NCBI GenBank assembly: GCA_964023275.1
Contig: OZ029920.1
Location: 579,326 to 643,325, forward strand
Direction: 5' to 3'
DNA length: 64,000 nt
From: Norana najaformis
Taxonomy: Eukaryota > Annelida > Clitellata > Crassiclitellata > Hormogastridae
The notes under the pieces were generated by a model, which worked only from the letters and a program-made list of their open reading frames with translations, was not told where the DNA came from and did not search any database. Below, piece after piece: positions 23,321-34,106 of the stretch. The position numbers were made by a program, and so were the translations under genes. How positions within the stretch are numbered: position 1 is the first letter of the stretch; each line of letters opens with the position of its first letter.

Positions 23321-25825
23321 CGTTAGTAGTAACATAATGATTTATCTAACAAGATTTATCTAACAAGTTGCAGTCGACTGATTTATCAAGAGCTGGATCG
23401 AGAAAATATTGCGGTTTTAATCACTACCTAATTGTCATGCGTCGATACAGTTCTCTTACAGTCTGGACAAAACCACAAGAGAGGAAGTGCGAAGTGATCC
23501 AAATACCAACATTGTCCAGTACCACGTCCAGGCAAATTGAGCCTTGTGGTACTCCACAATTAACAAATTTATTAACGGACAATCGTTGTAATCGACGTTG
23601 CGTTCAACTAAATTATTCCTTGTGAACATCAAAAGTCTGGTTAGCAGTTTTAAGTTAAGAACGAACTACAATGACCGACCGTAGGATATCAAAGTAAACA
23701 CTGATGCGATCTTTTTGCCAACAAGTAACGGATCATCAAGTTTAAGTTCAACGGGTGATTTGCTGGAGCGTTTCTGTCTTCCAGTGCCCTCTGTGAAGAT
23801 TAAAACACATGATTAAAAGCATTAGGCCTACTCCATGATTTCACGTGCACTAAGCTATAAATTTTTACTATATATGTATACGTACAGCACAGCATTATCG
23901 GTAATTAGGTTTTTGTGGCTAATTAATTAGAATTTTTATTAGTTCAAATTTCATAATTAGAATTATAAATAGAATTAAGAGTTTTAGAAGAACTAATTCA
24001 TTAGAATTAGAATTAGAACTCAACTAATTACTGAGAATTAATTTTTGATGTAATAAAACAAAACAAAAATGTAGTTTACTAGTTTGGCATGCAAACTATT
24101 CGACAAATATTTCAAATAATGACAAGAACTCAAATTACAATCCATTTTTTAAAAAAAGTTCTGCTTATTACTGTGGCGACTGTGTTTATTTATTATAGAG
24201 TTTATAATATAACGGAGTTGTACTCTGCAGCTAGCATGAGTGCTGAAGTATTGTCTTCAAGACTATTTTCGCTCGTTTGCGATAAATCCTGCAACACTAA
24301 ACGCTCGCTTCATTGAAGATGATGTTGCAGGGACAACGTGATGTTTCAGATGCATTTGGAACAGTTTTAAAATTTCATTTTATTTTCTTGCTAAAACAAG
24401 CAGCAGATCTTAAATAATCGTCCAGTTTTTGATAATCTATAACTAGATCGTCCTGTTGCACAAACCAATGTCACAAAAAACTAAAGATTCGAAATATTGC
24501 TTGACATCAATAGGTTACAATGAAAGCAGCCAGCGAAACGTAAGGAAATGTTAAAGCTAGGTAATTATGAAGCTAATTATGAAATTTTAATTACAATTAG
24601 ATATGTTCAATTAGAATTAGAATTAAAATTAGCAAAAGTTTGGGTACTAAATAATTAGAATTAGAGTTATCTACCAAGCCAATTAATTGGGTAATTAATT
24701 AGTTTCTAAATAATTAACTACCCATCACTGCAGCACAGAGTAGTTTTTGTTAGGCCGATCATACCTGTCCGTGCAAATATAAATCATATGCCTTAGTCTG
24801 GTGAATGAATGTTTGTGTCATCAATAGCTGGGTGCACGTTAACACATAATCACAACGGATGCAACTTTGCTCCTACTTATGTGATTACAAGATCTGCATA
24901 TATTGTAATCTGAGATTTAAAATAGAATAATGTTCAACCGCGTCCGTAAGATTTGTGGATTTTTTTCTATAAGTCTGGCCCAACCTTGCATCATATCGAA
25001 CGCCATGTATTTATCGATTTCTCTATGTATGGCATTGTATCAAAGCGCGTTTTAGCTTATTCTGTCCGCTAGCTGGAAGAATAATCCAGTTTTCTATTCA
25101 GCTAATTTATGAACATAATTGTGACAAATTAAAACTAACTTTTGGAGTCCTCACAAGTGGGATAAAGCCAGTAAGTTGAAATTCCGTTGCAAGCATTTTT
25201 TGCTGTCTGACACATGAATGTAGAGTCCGAAATTGGAGTGCTGGCCGAACGGTAGATCAGTGTGTATGTGATATTCTGTTAAACAGCAAAAACGTTAACA
25301 AATAAGTTAGCTAACTCAGCTAGGTGGAACATTAGTTTTCCCTGAGCGCGATTATAATGCGCCTGCATTTCCTGCTATCAACAAAACTATCTGCGGCAAC
25401 AAGATTCATGTAACGCTTGTCATTTCCATTTACTTTCAGTACAGGCGACTCATTTCAAACTGGATTAAAACTCTCAAATCGTAGCATATTTTGCAGACTG
25501 GTGAGGCCACGGTGTCCCTTTTGCCGACGATTACCAAATTCTTTCAAGAGATCACAATATACATACAAATACATGCGTACAAAGTTTACGTGAGTATTTT
25601 TCAATGGATGATTTAACAAACATTTGCCAGCCAGAGAGAAACTCACTTTTGTAAGTAAAAATCTCAAAATCCTCTCTTTTGTGAATGGAATAAATTTCAC
25701 CGCGATTTTTTTCGGAAACAAGTGACGCTGCAAAAAGTTTAGAAAAATACGCTATATAAGCATATATATATATATGCATATATATATATAAATCCTTCGA
25801 CATAACTGTTTTTATTTGCACTTAC
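23321..25825. other. Non-coding, AT-rich; AATTAG-type arrays
   Basis: Imperfect AATTAGAATTAG arrays lie at about 23905-24050 and 24570-24715, about 540 bp apart. A short ATAT run is near 25765. No convincing gene; small frames here lack family motifs. TGGCCGAACGGT at 25240 resembles a tRNA A box, but no B box follows. Confidence 0.5.
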
Positions 25826-26835
25826 TCTCTGCTGATTTCCTGAAGAAGGGCTGATTTTCGAGGGATCATCAACTATAGTCCGATTAAGAGGAGTCAAGAA
25901 GCAGTTAGTACCCAATTCCGAATGAATCTTCATCATTTGAATATCCTATAGCATCATAGAAAAACATTTAGTCTGTTTGACTGCATTGTTTCAAGCATAG
26001 ATGTTTGTCTCGCACTAATAAAGATTAATCTTTTAATTACTTAGAATTGTCAGTCAGCCCAAAAATATGTCCAGTAATATTTGTTCTAGCAAGTCAGAGC
26101 AAAACGTATGTCGCCCTGAATTTGGTAATATCAATTCCATGGCGCACATTGGTCTTGGTCTACTCTTTAACTTCTGCATAGTCTTGTTAATTCAGAACGG
26201 GTGTAATGTGGGCTAATAACGAGCCTTCGTAGCTGCTATAAACTTACCACATGTATACAAGTTTAGCAAACCCAGTGACTATTATGTTTTAGCATCATAG
26301 TGTTAGTTATATTGCGTTTAGTTTTGAAATATAAACCCATGCAGCTGAGTGGGTAAACTTACTCGATTAAAGTCGTTGACGACCCACAGCTCGTGTGCTT
26401 CACCTCTGACGTGGTATTGGACAACGTTGTACGAGAACTATATTTATGTGTGAAAAATAATAAAAGCGTCACTAAATTGTTCGCTGCAACTCTTAATAAA
26501 TCTGTCAATTGAAACAAACTGACTTGTTAGATATGTTACAATTTAATTAGTAGCTTAGTGCGTTTGATTGTATTTTCAGTCAACACTTCAGCCTGCAACG
26601 TTTTTTCCTCACCTTTTATGTCTTCAACTGTGCATAGCTACACCAAATATACGCTAATAGCTTATATTAATTGTAGTTCATTTACCTGCACAGTGTCTTT
26701 CTTCACCTTGGCGAAAAGAGGCATACCAACCAGGATGGCAGTGAGAATGATGGCTGCAGCAAGTATGCCACTAACTGCAATGGTGACATACTTCTTGTAC
26801 GAACGAGAGTTTAGAGGTTCAGTGGCAGGTCTCTC
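25826..26835 (-). CDS. Candidate transmembrane receptor, two exons (partial)
   Basis: Exon 26835-26686 (minus) is 50 codons, flanked by AAG acceptor and CAG|GTAAAT donor. It reads ERPATEPLNSRSYKKY, then a hydrophobic helix VTIAVSGILAAAIILTAILV and a basic FAKVKK edge, so a single-pass membrane segment. Exon 25945-25826 (minus) is 40 codons, flanked by CTATAG and AGA|GTAAGT. It reads DIQMMKIHSELGTNCF onward to SSGNQQR and is open in only one frame. That frame continues the first exon without a shift (both phase 0), so it would be the cytoplasmic tail. No extracellular domain is recognised upstream, and further tail exons below 25740 are uncertain. The family is unknown; an immune-type or adhesion receptor is only a guess. 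Confidence 0.55.
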
Positions 26836-27169
26836 CTTCAAATCAAACACAGAGTATCCAAACATTAAATAAGGAACACAGCCACATATACATTTTGGTC
26901 TGCAAGATGCACTGTGTTCGATATGTTCTTTATCATATTACATAATGTTATATTTAGACCAAACTTGTAATGTTAACAAAGTGTTTTAAGAAGATTACTT
27001 CATTATGTTACATAATATGCTATATTTGAACCAAACAGGTTGTATTAAAACACCGAAAGCCCAATTAGACTGATAATACACCTAGATGGATATACTTACG
27101 GGACGCCGCTCGGCATAAATGCCACCAATAAAGAGCAAGTGCGCGTGGTTGTTGGTGGGCCACGCCAGG

Positions 27170-27315
27170 ATATGCGGCATAAACTGCCAGCAGTAGTTCC
27201 TCAGTTTAACGACATCTTATGGCATCAAAGGCCGTTTGACGTAGCCAATCCATTTTATCAGGCTTGCGACTGGCACTACCTGGCTACGGCAGTGGCGGAG
27301 TTACAAACTGCCAGC
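27170..27315 (-). repeat. Modular repeat, inverted C-B copy
   Basis: TAGTTCCTCAGTTTAACGAC, CATCAAAGGCCGTTTGACG, CGACTGGCACTACC and GCAGTGGCGGAGTT are the inverted ends and modules of the family. Confidence 0.85.
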
Positions 27316-27797
27316 ACGAGTATTGTGGGTGATATAGCTCCTCAATCAGGATGGGTTCGATGGCACCGTCACCAAGCCACAGCTGTGGTGAAAGGACGAG
27401 CGTGGAGATCCGGCTATGCCTGTGGTGCGGCGCAGCGGCTAACACGCGCCATAAACCACGCCTGGACAGACCTTGCGGAGGCCCTCGAAGACCTACTTAG
27501 AACATGACTATGGACAGAAAAATCGCCAATTGGAGACTCGCGAAACAGTGTTAAACATGCGCGCATATTGTGGCGATAGCATGCACACGGCTCCGTCTGT
27601 ACTGGACGAGTCGATCCCAAAGCTACGCCTGTTGAAGCCGCACGTAACAATGCCAGTTACCCCGGGATATCCGATGCCTAGAATGAGCGGTTCTGGGCCC
27701 ACTCCAACCCGTACAGCATGCCGAAATAAAATTTTCAATACCTTTAGCGTAATTAAGTGAGATGCTTACTTAATTTTGCACCAAAAATCAGTTTACC
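27316..27797. other. GC-richer unassigned segment
   Basis: Locally richer in GC than its surroundings, with overlapping open frames on both strands (for example 27414-27650 minus). No family motif that I recognise; possibly a decayed transposon. Confidence 0.3.
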
Positions 27798-28014
27798 TTA
27801 GAGGAGGCAATGAGGATTGTCGTCGAGTATGATGTTTTCTTTTCTTCGGACATATTCACGTAAACAGTTAAATTCGGTCGCAAACTCTGAAGTGTTTTTC
27901 ATGGAAGAGAAACTGCTCCTTTGTGCTGACGAGGGTCTTGTTTTATGTGAGCGTTTGTGCAATTTATATTCTTCACGAACAGCAAAGAAATACCTAAACC
28001 GGTTTTTCCAGTCT
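27798..28014 (-). CDS. Unassigned candidate exon, ends in stop
   Basis: On the minus strand, GTGCTAG precedes GACTGGAAAAACCGG, so an acceptor with a phase-1 exon is possible. The frame reads WKNRFRYFFAVREEYKLHKR, then a Ser/Arg-rich stretch, and ends NPHCLL-stop. It is charged, without hydrophobic helices. It could be a C-terminal exon of an unseen gene or chance. Function not recognised. Confidence 0.25.
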
Positions 28015-28199
28015 AGCACATCAATTTCTTTACTACTGCATCAGCTTTGACAACCATCCGTTTTATCTGCAAAGGTCTTTGAGGCCGATGTGTCTGTATT
28101 AGAACGCTTCGTAAAAATTATACAATTTAGTGATCTTAATCACCGCTTCAAGAATAACTCAAGAGTGGCTCCTTCATCGCCGAGCCGTCCTTCTTTCAT

Positions 28200-28420
28200 G
28201 TCGCTAGAAATGATAAACGTAACCGATTTTGGACGGGCCGGTGTCGCTGTGAATACAGCCGCGTCAGATGGGATCAAGCCTTCATGCATCTGTGGGGCAG
28301 TGCATACAACGTCGCCCATTGTTGACGTCTGTCCTCAAACAAGGTTTATAGGCGCATTGTTTGCTCTTTATCTTGCTAGTGATGACGCTTGCATCTGGCT
28401 GAGCACTCCGGGTTTCTATG
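28200..28420 (+). mobile_element. LINE reverse-transcriptase C-terminal relict
   Basis: The frame contains GIKPSCICGAVHTTSPIVDV, CPQTRF and LASDDACIWL. This matches the conserved C-terminal zinc-knuckle pattern of Jockey/RTE-like LINE proteins (CxCG, H/S..IVxxCP, then a D-x-A-x-x-WL tail). The histidine of the knuckle looks replaced, in keeping with decay. Only about 70 codons are preserved. Confidence 0.5.
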
Positions 28421-28424
28421 CGTC

Positions 28425-29535
28425 TTGGTCGAATAAACATCTCACTTCTAAATTATCTGGAGGCCAGAAATTGAGACTCGGAGCGCATGTTCCTTCCGGG
28501 CAGAATGCGAATTGGGTGGATGAGTACCCAGATACTTGGCTGATTAAGCTTAGGAACAGACAATCATGAACATATTTTTCCAATCATGGACTTGAACATT
28601 AAAGTAAGTCTACGTAACAAGCGATGAAAGCCAACCAGCCTTGGCTTAACCTTCACATTTTCTTGAAACGGGTCAACCGAAACTCAGTGTTTGCTCCTTT
28701 TACACTGGAATTGATTTCTGCACGTGAAAATACAACGCGTGTTTTGTGCGTGAACTATGGTAAACACTTTCCTCCGTCTATGCATGTAAATAGGTTGTGA
28801 CCGTGTATTGACTGGTCCTACGATATGCATCGTTGATTGGCAACAATAGTAGAGGAGGCTGTCTTTGTCCAAACTCAAACTCAATGAGTTTGCATATTTT
28901 ACCTTTACAGTTCGGATTGTCTGTATAGGCAACCGTTTTGCGAAATCTAGTTATTTTGCCATTTAGTTTTATGCTTATTTTCAAGCTGTGTGTAGCGCGA
29001 AGTTCAAAAGGAGGTATGCTTCAACAATTCGAGTCTTGGTCGGTCAACCGCTCTCTTTTAGATTATTGGGGAGGGGCGTAAATCAAGACTTAAAGCGTTC
29101 TCGCGTGATCCCTCTTGCAGAGTACGAATTTGGGTGGAGGAGTCTCCATCATGTTTGGTCAATTAAACCTTAGTGACAGATGATAGTCGGAATATCTTTC
29201 CAAATATGGACTTGTACAAAAAAGCGTACGTCAACGTAACAAGTGATGACAGTCTTTACTAAGTCTTGAACACTGAAAACCGGTCAACGAAACCGCGTGA
29301 TGCGCTCTTGATACTGCAAATAATTTTGCACCTGAAAATATGAACAACTCCTGTTTGTGCAAGAATTAATGGCAAAACCTATTTACCTCTATAAATAGTT
29401 CGCGCATGTGTGTGAGCAAAATTGTGAAGATATGCATCGTAGATTGGCAACAGTACGAAAGGAGGCTGCCATTGTGCAAGCTCAAAAGCATTGACGTAGC
29501 ATATTTTGCCTTTACAGATCGGTAAGGGCAAAACC
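28425..29535 (+). repeat. Diverged tandem duplication, two units of about 0.5 kb
   Basis: Unit 1 (about 28425-28935) and unit 2 (about 29030-29535) share ordered blocks. Examples are TCTTGGTCG, GTACCCA/GTACGAA with TTGGGTGGA, CATGGACTTG/TATGGACTTG, GATATGCATCGT..ATTGGCAACA, GGAGGCTG and ATTTT.CCTTTACAG. Offset is about 600 bp. No open frame spans either unit. Confidence 0.75.
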
Positions 29536-29849
29536 ATGCGGTACTGAGGCACCTAAACGGTGCCAACAGTATTTTACCCCGTGAACTCGGGCTACACACA
29601 GTCTGGAGACTAAACCAAGATCGGGACGATTGGCAGAGACAGGGAAACAGCAACGCTTCGGAGGAAACGGAAATGTTGTGATGCAGATGTGGTTTAAATG
29701 GGAAGTTAAACTTTATGGAAATGGCAACTTGATCTGAAATATGCGACTCAGTGGAAGTAACCGATACCTTGAAAGTTGATATACTACATACTGGCTACTC
29801 ATGACTGCGTATTCTTTATTACAGCAGAAACCCCGTTCAGCTAGCTAGC

Positions 29850-30005
29850 CCTAAGATGGAACAACATCATTTTTCTTTGCCTCAGCATATGAGGGTCGGT
29901 GACAAGTTCGAAATCTCCAAAGAATTTGTATGGCCGGGATTTGAACCCCCTTGACTATCCAGCACGCTAACCGTTAAACTATCACACATCTCAAAAGGTG
30001 TAGGA
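29850..30005 (-). mobile_element. tRNA-related SINE, minus strand
   Basis: On the minus strand, TAGTTTAACGGTTAGCGTG (A box) is followed 20 bases later by GGGGTTCAAATCCC (B box). TGTGTG and CATACA could pair as an acceptor stem. The D arm resembles tRNA-Asp/Glu types, but the anticodon arm does not fold cleanly. A degenerate tRNA-derived SINE head is therefore more likely than a functional tRNA gene. Confidence 0.55.
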
Positions 30006-31019
30006 GATAATTCATATTGATATAAACGAATTACATTCTTACTGTATATATTATATACACTAAGAACATAAATTATGATTATCTTATTAATATATTTACA
30101 GTACTTATTAGTATTATGAATTGAAATTGCGAAATAGGCTTTATATATATATATATATTGAGTGTTAATTCTAAACTTGTTTAAAGCGTATTTACTTATA
30201 GTATAGATATATTGCGTGTGTATGCTTAATTGAGGAATCTGCTTTCTTTGCACACAACTTTCAACACTGAGGTTACGTATCGATAACTAAGACAAATAGT
30301 GGAATATGGATACACCAGACATTGAGGAGACATATTGATAAAGTGGAACAGTTGAAGTCTCATATGCAATAAACTATTTGAATATTTGACATCAGTTTTG
30401 GCCGGTTTGTGTATATAGATAAATTAGCTTATGTTAAATGTTTAAACCTGAGGTATTTAATGTTTGCCTGAGAGTGTCTATTTTGTGGGTTGGGTGACAC
30501 ACAGAGTTTTTCGAACTCTAAAGGCTTTCATGTTTTAACTGCTCAACTGTCCAAGTATTCGTTGTGAGAGGTTTATTGTCTGTAAATATAGTACGGTATT
30601 AGTGGTACAAGTGAATTGGAGCTGAATTGGAGCTGTTTGGACTGGTTCACAAGTTACAAAGGACCGTTGTCGAACATGTATTTGCCGGTGGCGGTTACAA
30701 TACTCTTTTTCTTTTTCGACCTGCTTATGCTGCTATCTGCATAAATCATATTGCTTTAAGTGAAGCGAGGAATTTATGCAAGAGAACTGGTTGTTAATAC
30801 ATAAACCTACGAATGACTGGGTTTGAACAGAAGCAGTATGTCGAGTGCTCAGTCTTTCAGTGTCCAACCATCATGTAGTTTCTAAGACACACGCTTTTTG
30901 TATGAATGTATGTGTGTATGTATGTGTGTGTGCTTTATGCATGAACGCATTCATGTATGTGTAGGGACAACTGGACTACTCAACATTTAATAAATTAGGC
31001 TCAGCTTTTAAAATCATTC
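30006..31019. other. Non-coding, AT-rich
   Basis: A TA run at about 30140-30160 and a GTAT/GTGT microsatellite at about 30900-30965. No gene seen. Confidence 0.5.
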
Positions 31020-31895
31020 GTTACGGCAACAAAAACAGTCTCAAAACCTTCCCCTCTTGTCATGTGCAATACTATGCCCTGTATAACTTAGCTGAAGCAT
31101 GCTGAGGTTTCTGTGTAAGCCTACTGGTAGGACGTTATAAGTAGCGAAGGAGTCGAGTCTAGAAAGTTGTAAGAAACGAAGGAAGTCAGCAGGAAACTGA
31201 TCTGCGTTGTCCTTTGCATACACTGATCTAATTTAACTGACGCCGTATCAAGTAAGGAACTGCTGAGAAGACGACACAAAGTAAGACAAAATTTACTTAT
31301 TTATTGAGTGGAAAATATCCAATAATTTGAGTTGAGTGAAAGAAAAACGGAAATTTGGCAAAACCAGCTCTGATGCAAGTTTACGAAAGACTGACTTTCT
31401 TATTTCTCTAGCACAGAAACTGCAGTGTTTCTCATATTAATTCAATAATGCTTTATATTCTGTTGTGATTCATCCTATTTGCCCTATCCTATTGTTTGTT
31501 ATGCCACTCATTTCGATTTTGGAGTTGAATTTACGATAAATTGCTTTGTCACGTAATGATGTTTGTCATGCCTTATATATTTGAAGAAAGGTAGGAAAAA
31601 GAAGCGTCGGAGTGCAAATCAGTTCAGACTTTTGCGGTGTCTGCTTTTAACTGAACACCTCTATTGTCAGTATAATTCATAAAATATCAGTAATAAATTT
31701 ATTTGGTCAAAGCGCGTCTGGGGAAATGAGCAGGTCGAGACCATAAGGTCGCTACAGAAAAACGTGTATATTAACATTTTACATTTAAAACTAAGAACTT
31801 GAAACCGAAAAGTTAAATGAAGCCGTGGGAAATGAGTCCGTTATCTTCCAATGACGCAGAATTATTGAGCAAGTGACGAAGGACGATTCGTTGTT
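31020..31895 (+). repeat. Truncated third copy of the TRIM-Kelch 5' flank
   Basis: Ordered similarity to about 33135-33860. Shared blocks include CTTAGCTGAA..ATGC.GAGGTTTCTGT, GACACAAAGTAAGA, AGCCGTGGGAAATGAG, TCTTCCAATGACG, GAGCAAGTG and GACGATTCGTTG. It stops where LINE sequence begins (about 31900), so no RING exon follows. Confidence 0.75.
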
Positions 31896-31898
31896 ATA

Positions 31899-32250
31899 AT
31901 GTTGCAGTTGTTACATGGCCTTCCTAACTGTTACACATATGAGGAACTGCACTGGTTTGGCTCTTGTGCCTTCTCGGCTTCTAGTCCACAGCTTTGGAAA
32001 TCACTACCCAATTCAGTTCGCTTTGCCAATTCGTTGATATCATTTAGGTCTGAACTTAAGAGACTTATCTTTCAACTTGCTTACACACCGTAGCCTGGTT
32101 TCTGATATCTCTAACCTATCGGAATTCGATCAGGCCTCTCCTGCGGTTTATGACTTTGATTCGATTCTGACTTGAAGCGGCCAGCGACTGATCTCCTGGT
32201 CGTTATGATAACGGCGCTGTAGAAGGCTTTAGATCAGATCAGATCACTGG
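31899..32250 (+). mobile_element. LINE reverse-transcriptase 3' end with ATCAG tail
   Basis: The frame 31899-32093 contains CAFSASSPQLWKSLPNSVRF and SFRSELKRLIFQLAY. This is the conserved C-terminus of L2/CR1/Rex-type LINE reverse transcriptases (A-F-S-x-x-A-P-x-L-W-N-x-L-P pattern), ending in a stop. About 150 bp of 3' UTR and an AGATCAGATCAGATCA tail at 32230-32246 follow. It lies at the breakpoint of the truncated TRIM flank copy. Confidence 0.82.
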
Positions 32251-32970
32251 CTAAAATGTAATGTTTATTCGTGATTGCCTTGCAGACTTTGCTCCATCTT
32301 ATCTTATGGAGTTAAACACCTCGTTTTCACCAATATCTGACGGCAGATCGCTTGGCTCATCTGCGCAAAATAACCTAGCTATCCCGTCGGCATGATTCTC
32401 CACCACATGATAGCGTTGAAGCTTCGCTACAGTCGGTCCACCTTTAAGGAATAAGTTATCAGGCCGAGACCACTTCACAGGAGTTTAAGTTGAAAAGGCG
32501 CTTTACAAATTTGCGATTACAGTTACTGTTACAATCCTGTGGGCAACGAGCACAGGTCGCTTCTTTAATTTACAAGTCATGGGTTCTGCGTTCAATGTCG
32601 CGCGCCTATATAAACAACAGTTAGCGCGCGTAGGCCTGACACAGCTTGACTACAATGCGCAAAACCAGGTTTAAACTTCCTGACACTCAAGAAAACGCCG
32701 GTAATTTGTTACCATATGTGTCGATGCTTTTTTTGGTCTCTTTATGTACCTAAAATAGGTTCGTATGGATAAAGCCTAAAGGATTGCAACATTGTGGAAA
32801 TAAATGATCAATTGTACGAGCAACTGATTCTTGTACGTACCAGCAGTTCAGCATCCTCTAATTGAGACGTTTTTTGATTAGGATGTTCTAGACAACAATG
32901 AAGAAATGAAAATCAGTTTTTAGACCCATTTTAATCCAAAGTCCATACATATTATCTTACAGCTTTATGT
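32251..32970. other. Non-coding; part of a local tandem duplication
   Basis: The segment at about 32770-32930 resembles 32980-33150 (shared TACCA..AGTTCAGCATC, CAACAATGA). A TATA-like CTATATAAAC lies at 32606. No gene. Confidence 0.45.
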
Positions 32971-34106
32971 GTAGGGAACCAGCAAGCGTGAGAATAAACG
33001 ATGTGTTCTTATAGCGAACAATTATGATTCATACCAATAGTTCAGCATCTCATTTGCAGAAATGTTCAATAAAGTGAGACATTAAATGAATGAAGAGGAT
33101 TAGGCAACAATGAGCAAATCAAAATTTGTCTATAAAGTCATGGGTTACGACAGCAACGAACAAACAGTAATATGAAAACTGATATTAATAAATCTTTAGA
33201 ACATGAACGATGCAAGAGGTCCTATGATAATCCCTTGTATAATTTAGCTAAATTATGCAGAGGTTTCTGTATATGCCAATCAGTCAGTCGCTTGCGGAAC
33301 ACAGGCAACCAGCCTAAAACAGTTAAAGCCAAGACTGTTGCAGATGAATGGTTTTTGCTGTCATTTGAATACACACATTGACCTAATTTATCTAATATTG
33401 CAATGAAAAGTGTCGAGAAGAAGTCACAAAGTAAGAGTACATTTAATTGTTTTGCTTAGGTCCTAACTGTCGCTTAATTTGTCAATTTGTTAAATCCATA
33501 CGCTGTACTGTGATTGTTGGAGATGATTCTACAAAGTGTTTTGTAGCTATAGTGATGCGCCGATCGCAAAGCTGTCTTAACCTGTAGACTCTGACGACAG
33601 ATATAAAAAAAACAAGAAATGAATGATGCAAATCAGCGATGGCTTTTGTGTGTTGTAGAAAATTTTGAAATTACTGCCTCTGACGTGAATTTATCTTAGA
33701 AAATGAAACAGGTAAATTAATTTGACCAGAGCAACTCTTAGAATTAGAAATCGAAAGTGAAAATTAAGCAGTGGAAAATTACCCCGTTGATTTCCAATGA
33801 CGTGGGATTTCAGAAGAGCAAGTGCTGCAGGACGAATCGTTGATTTAAATAGACTGCTCTCCTCATGCAACATTTAGCCAGGTCGCTTCTTCCATGGTCA
33901 AAATCTAAGAATTCTTTTGCACATAACCAACTTTCTCATCTTTTGCTGGCACTTTCAAACAGGTTCGTCAAATGAAATTCACTTTTAAACATTAATAATT
34001 TCTCATTATGTAATAATTAAATTATTAGCAGACCTTAATACGTGGTTCAAAATAATCCGAGTTGAAAAGTAAATTTTGATTGCAGACGACAATTAAACCA
34101 TTGAAC

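Noticed and set aside
23905-24715. The two AATTAG-rich blocks as ends of one transposon
   Set aside because: They are simple-sequence and not clean inverted repeats; no target duplication or gene between them.
25230-25265. tRNA-like TGGCCGAACGGT
   Set aside because: No B box or stem follows at the right distance.
29935-30260. A protein gene on the minus strand at 29.9-30.25 kb
   Set aside because: The frame runs through a SINE head and AT repeat and has no domain.
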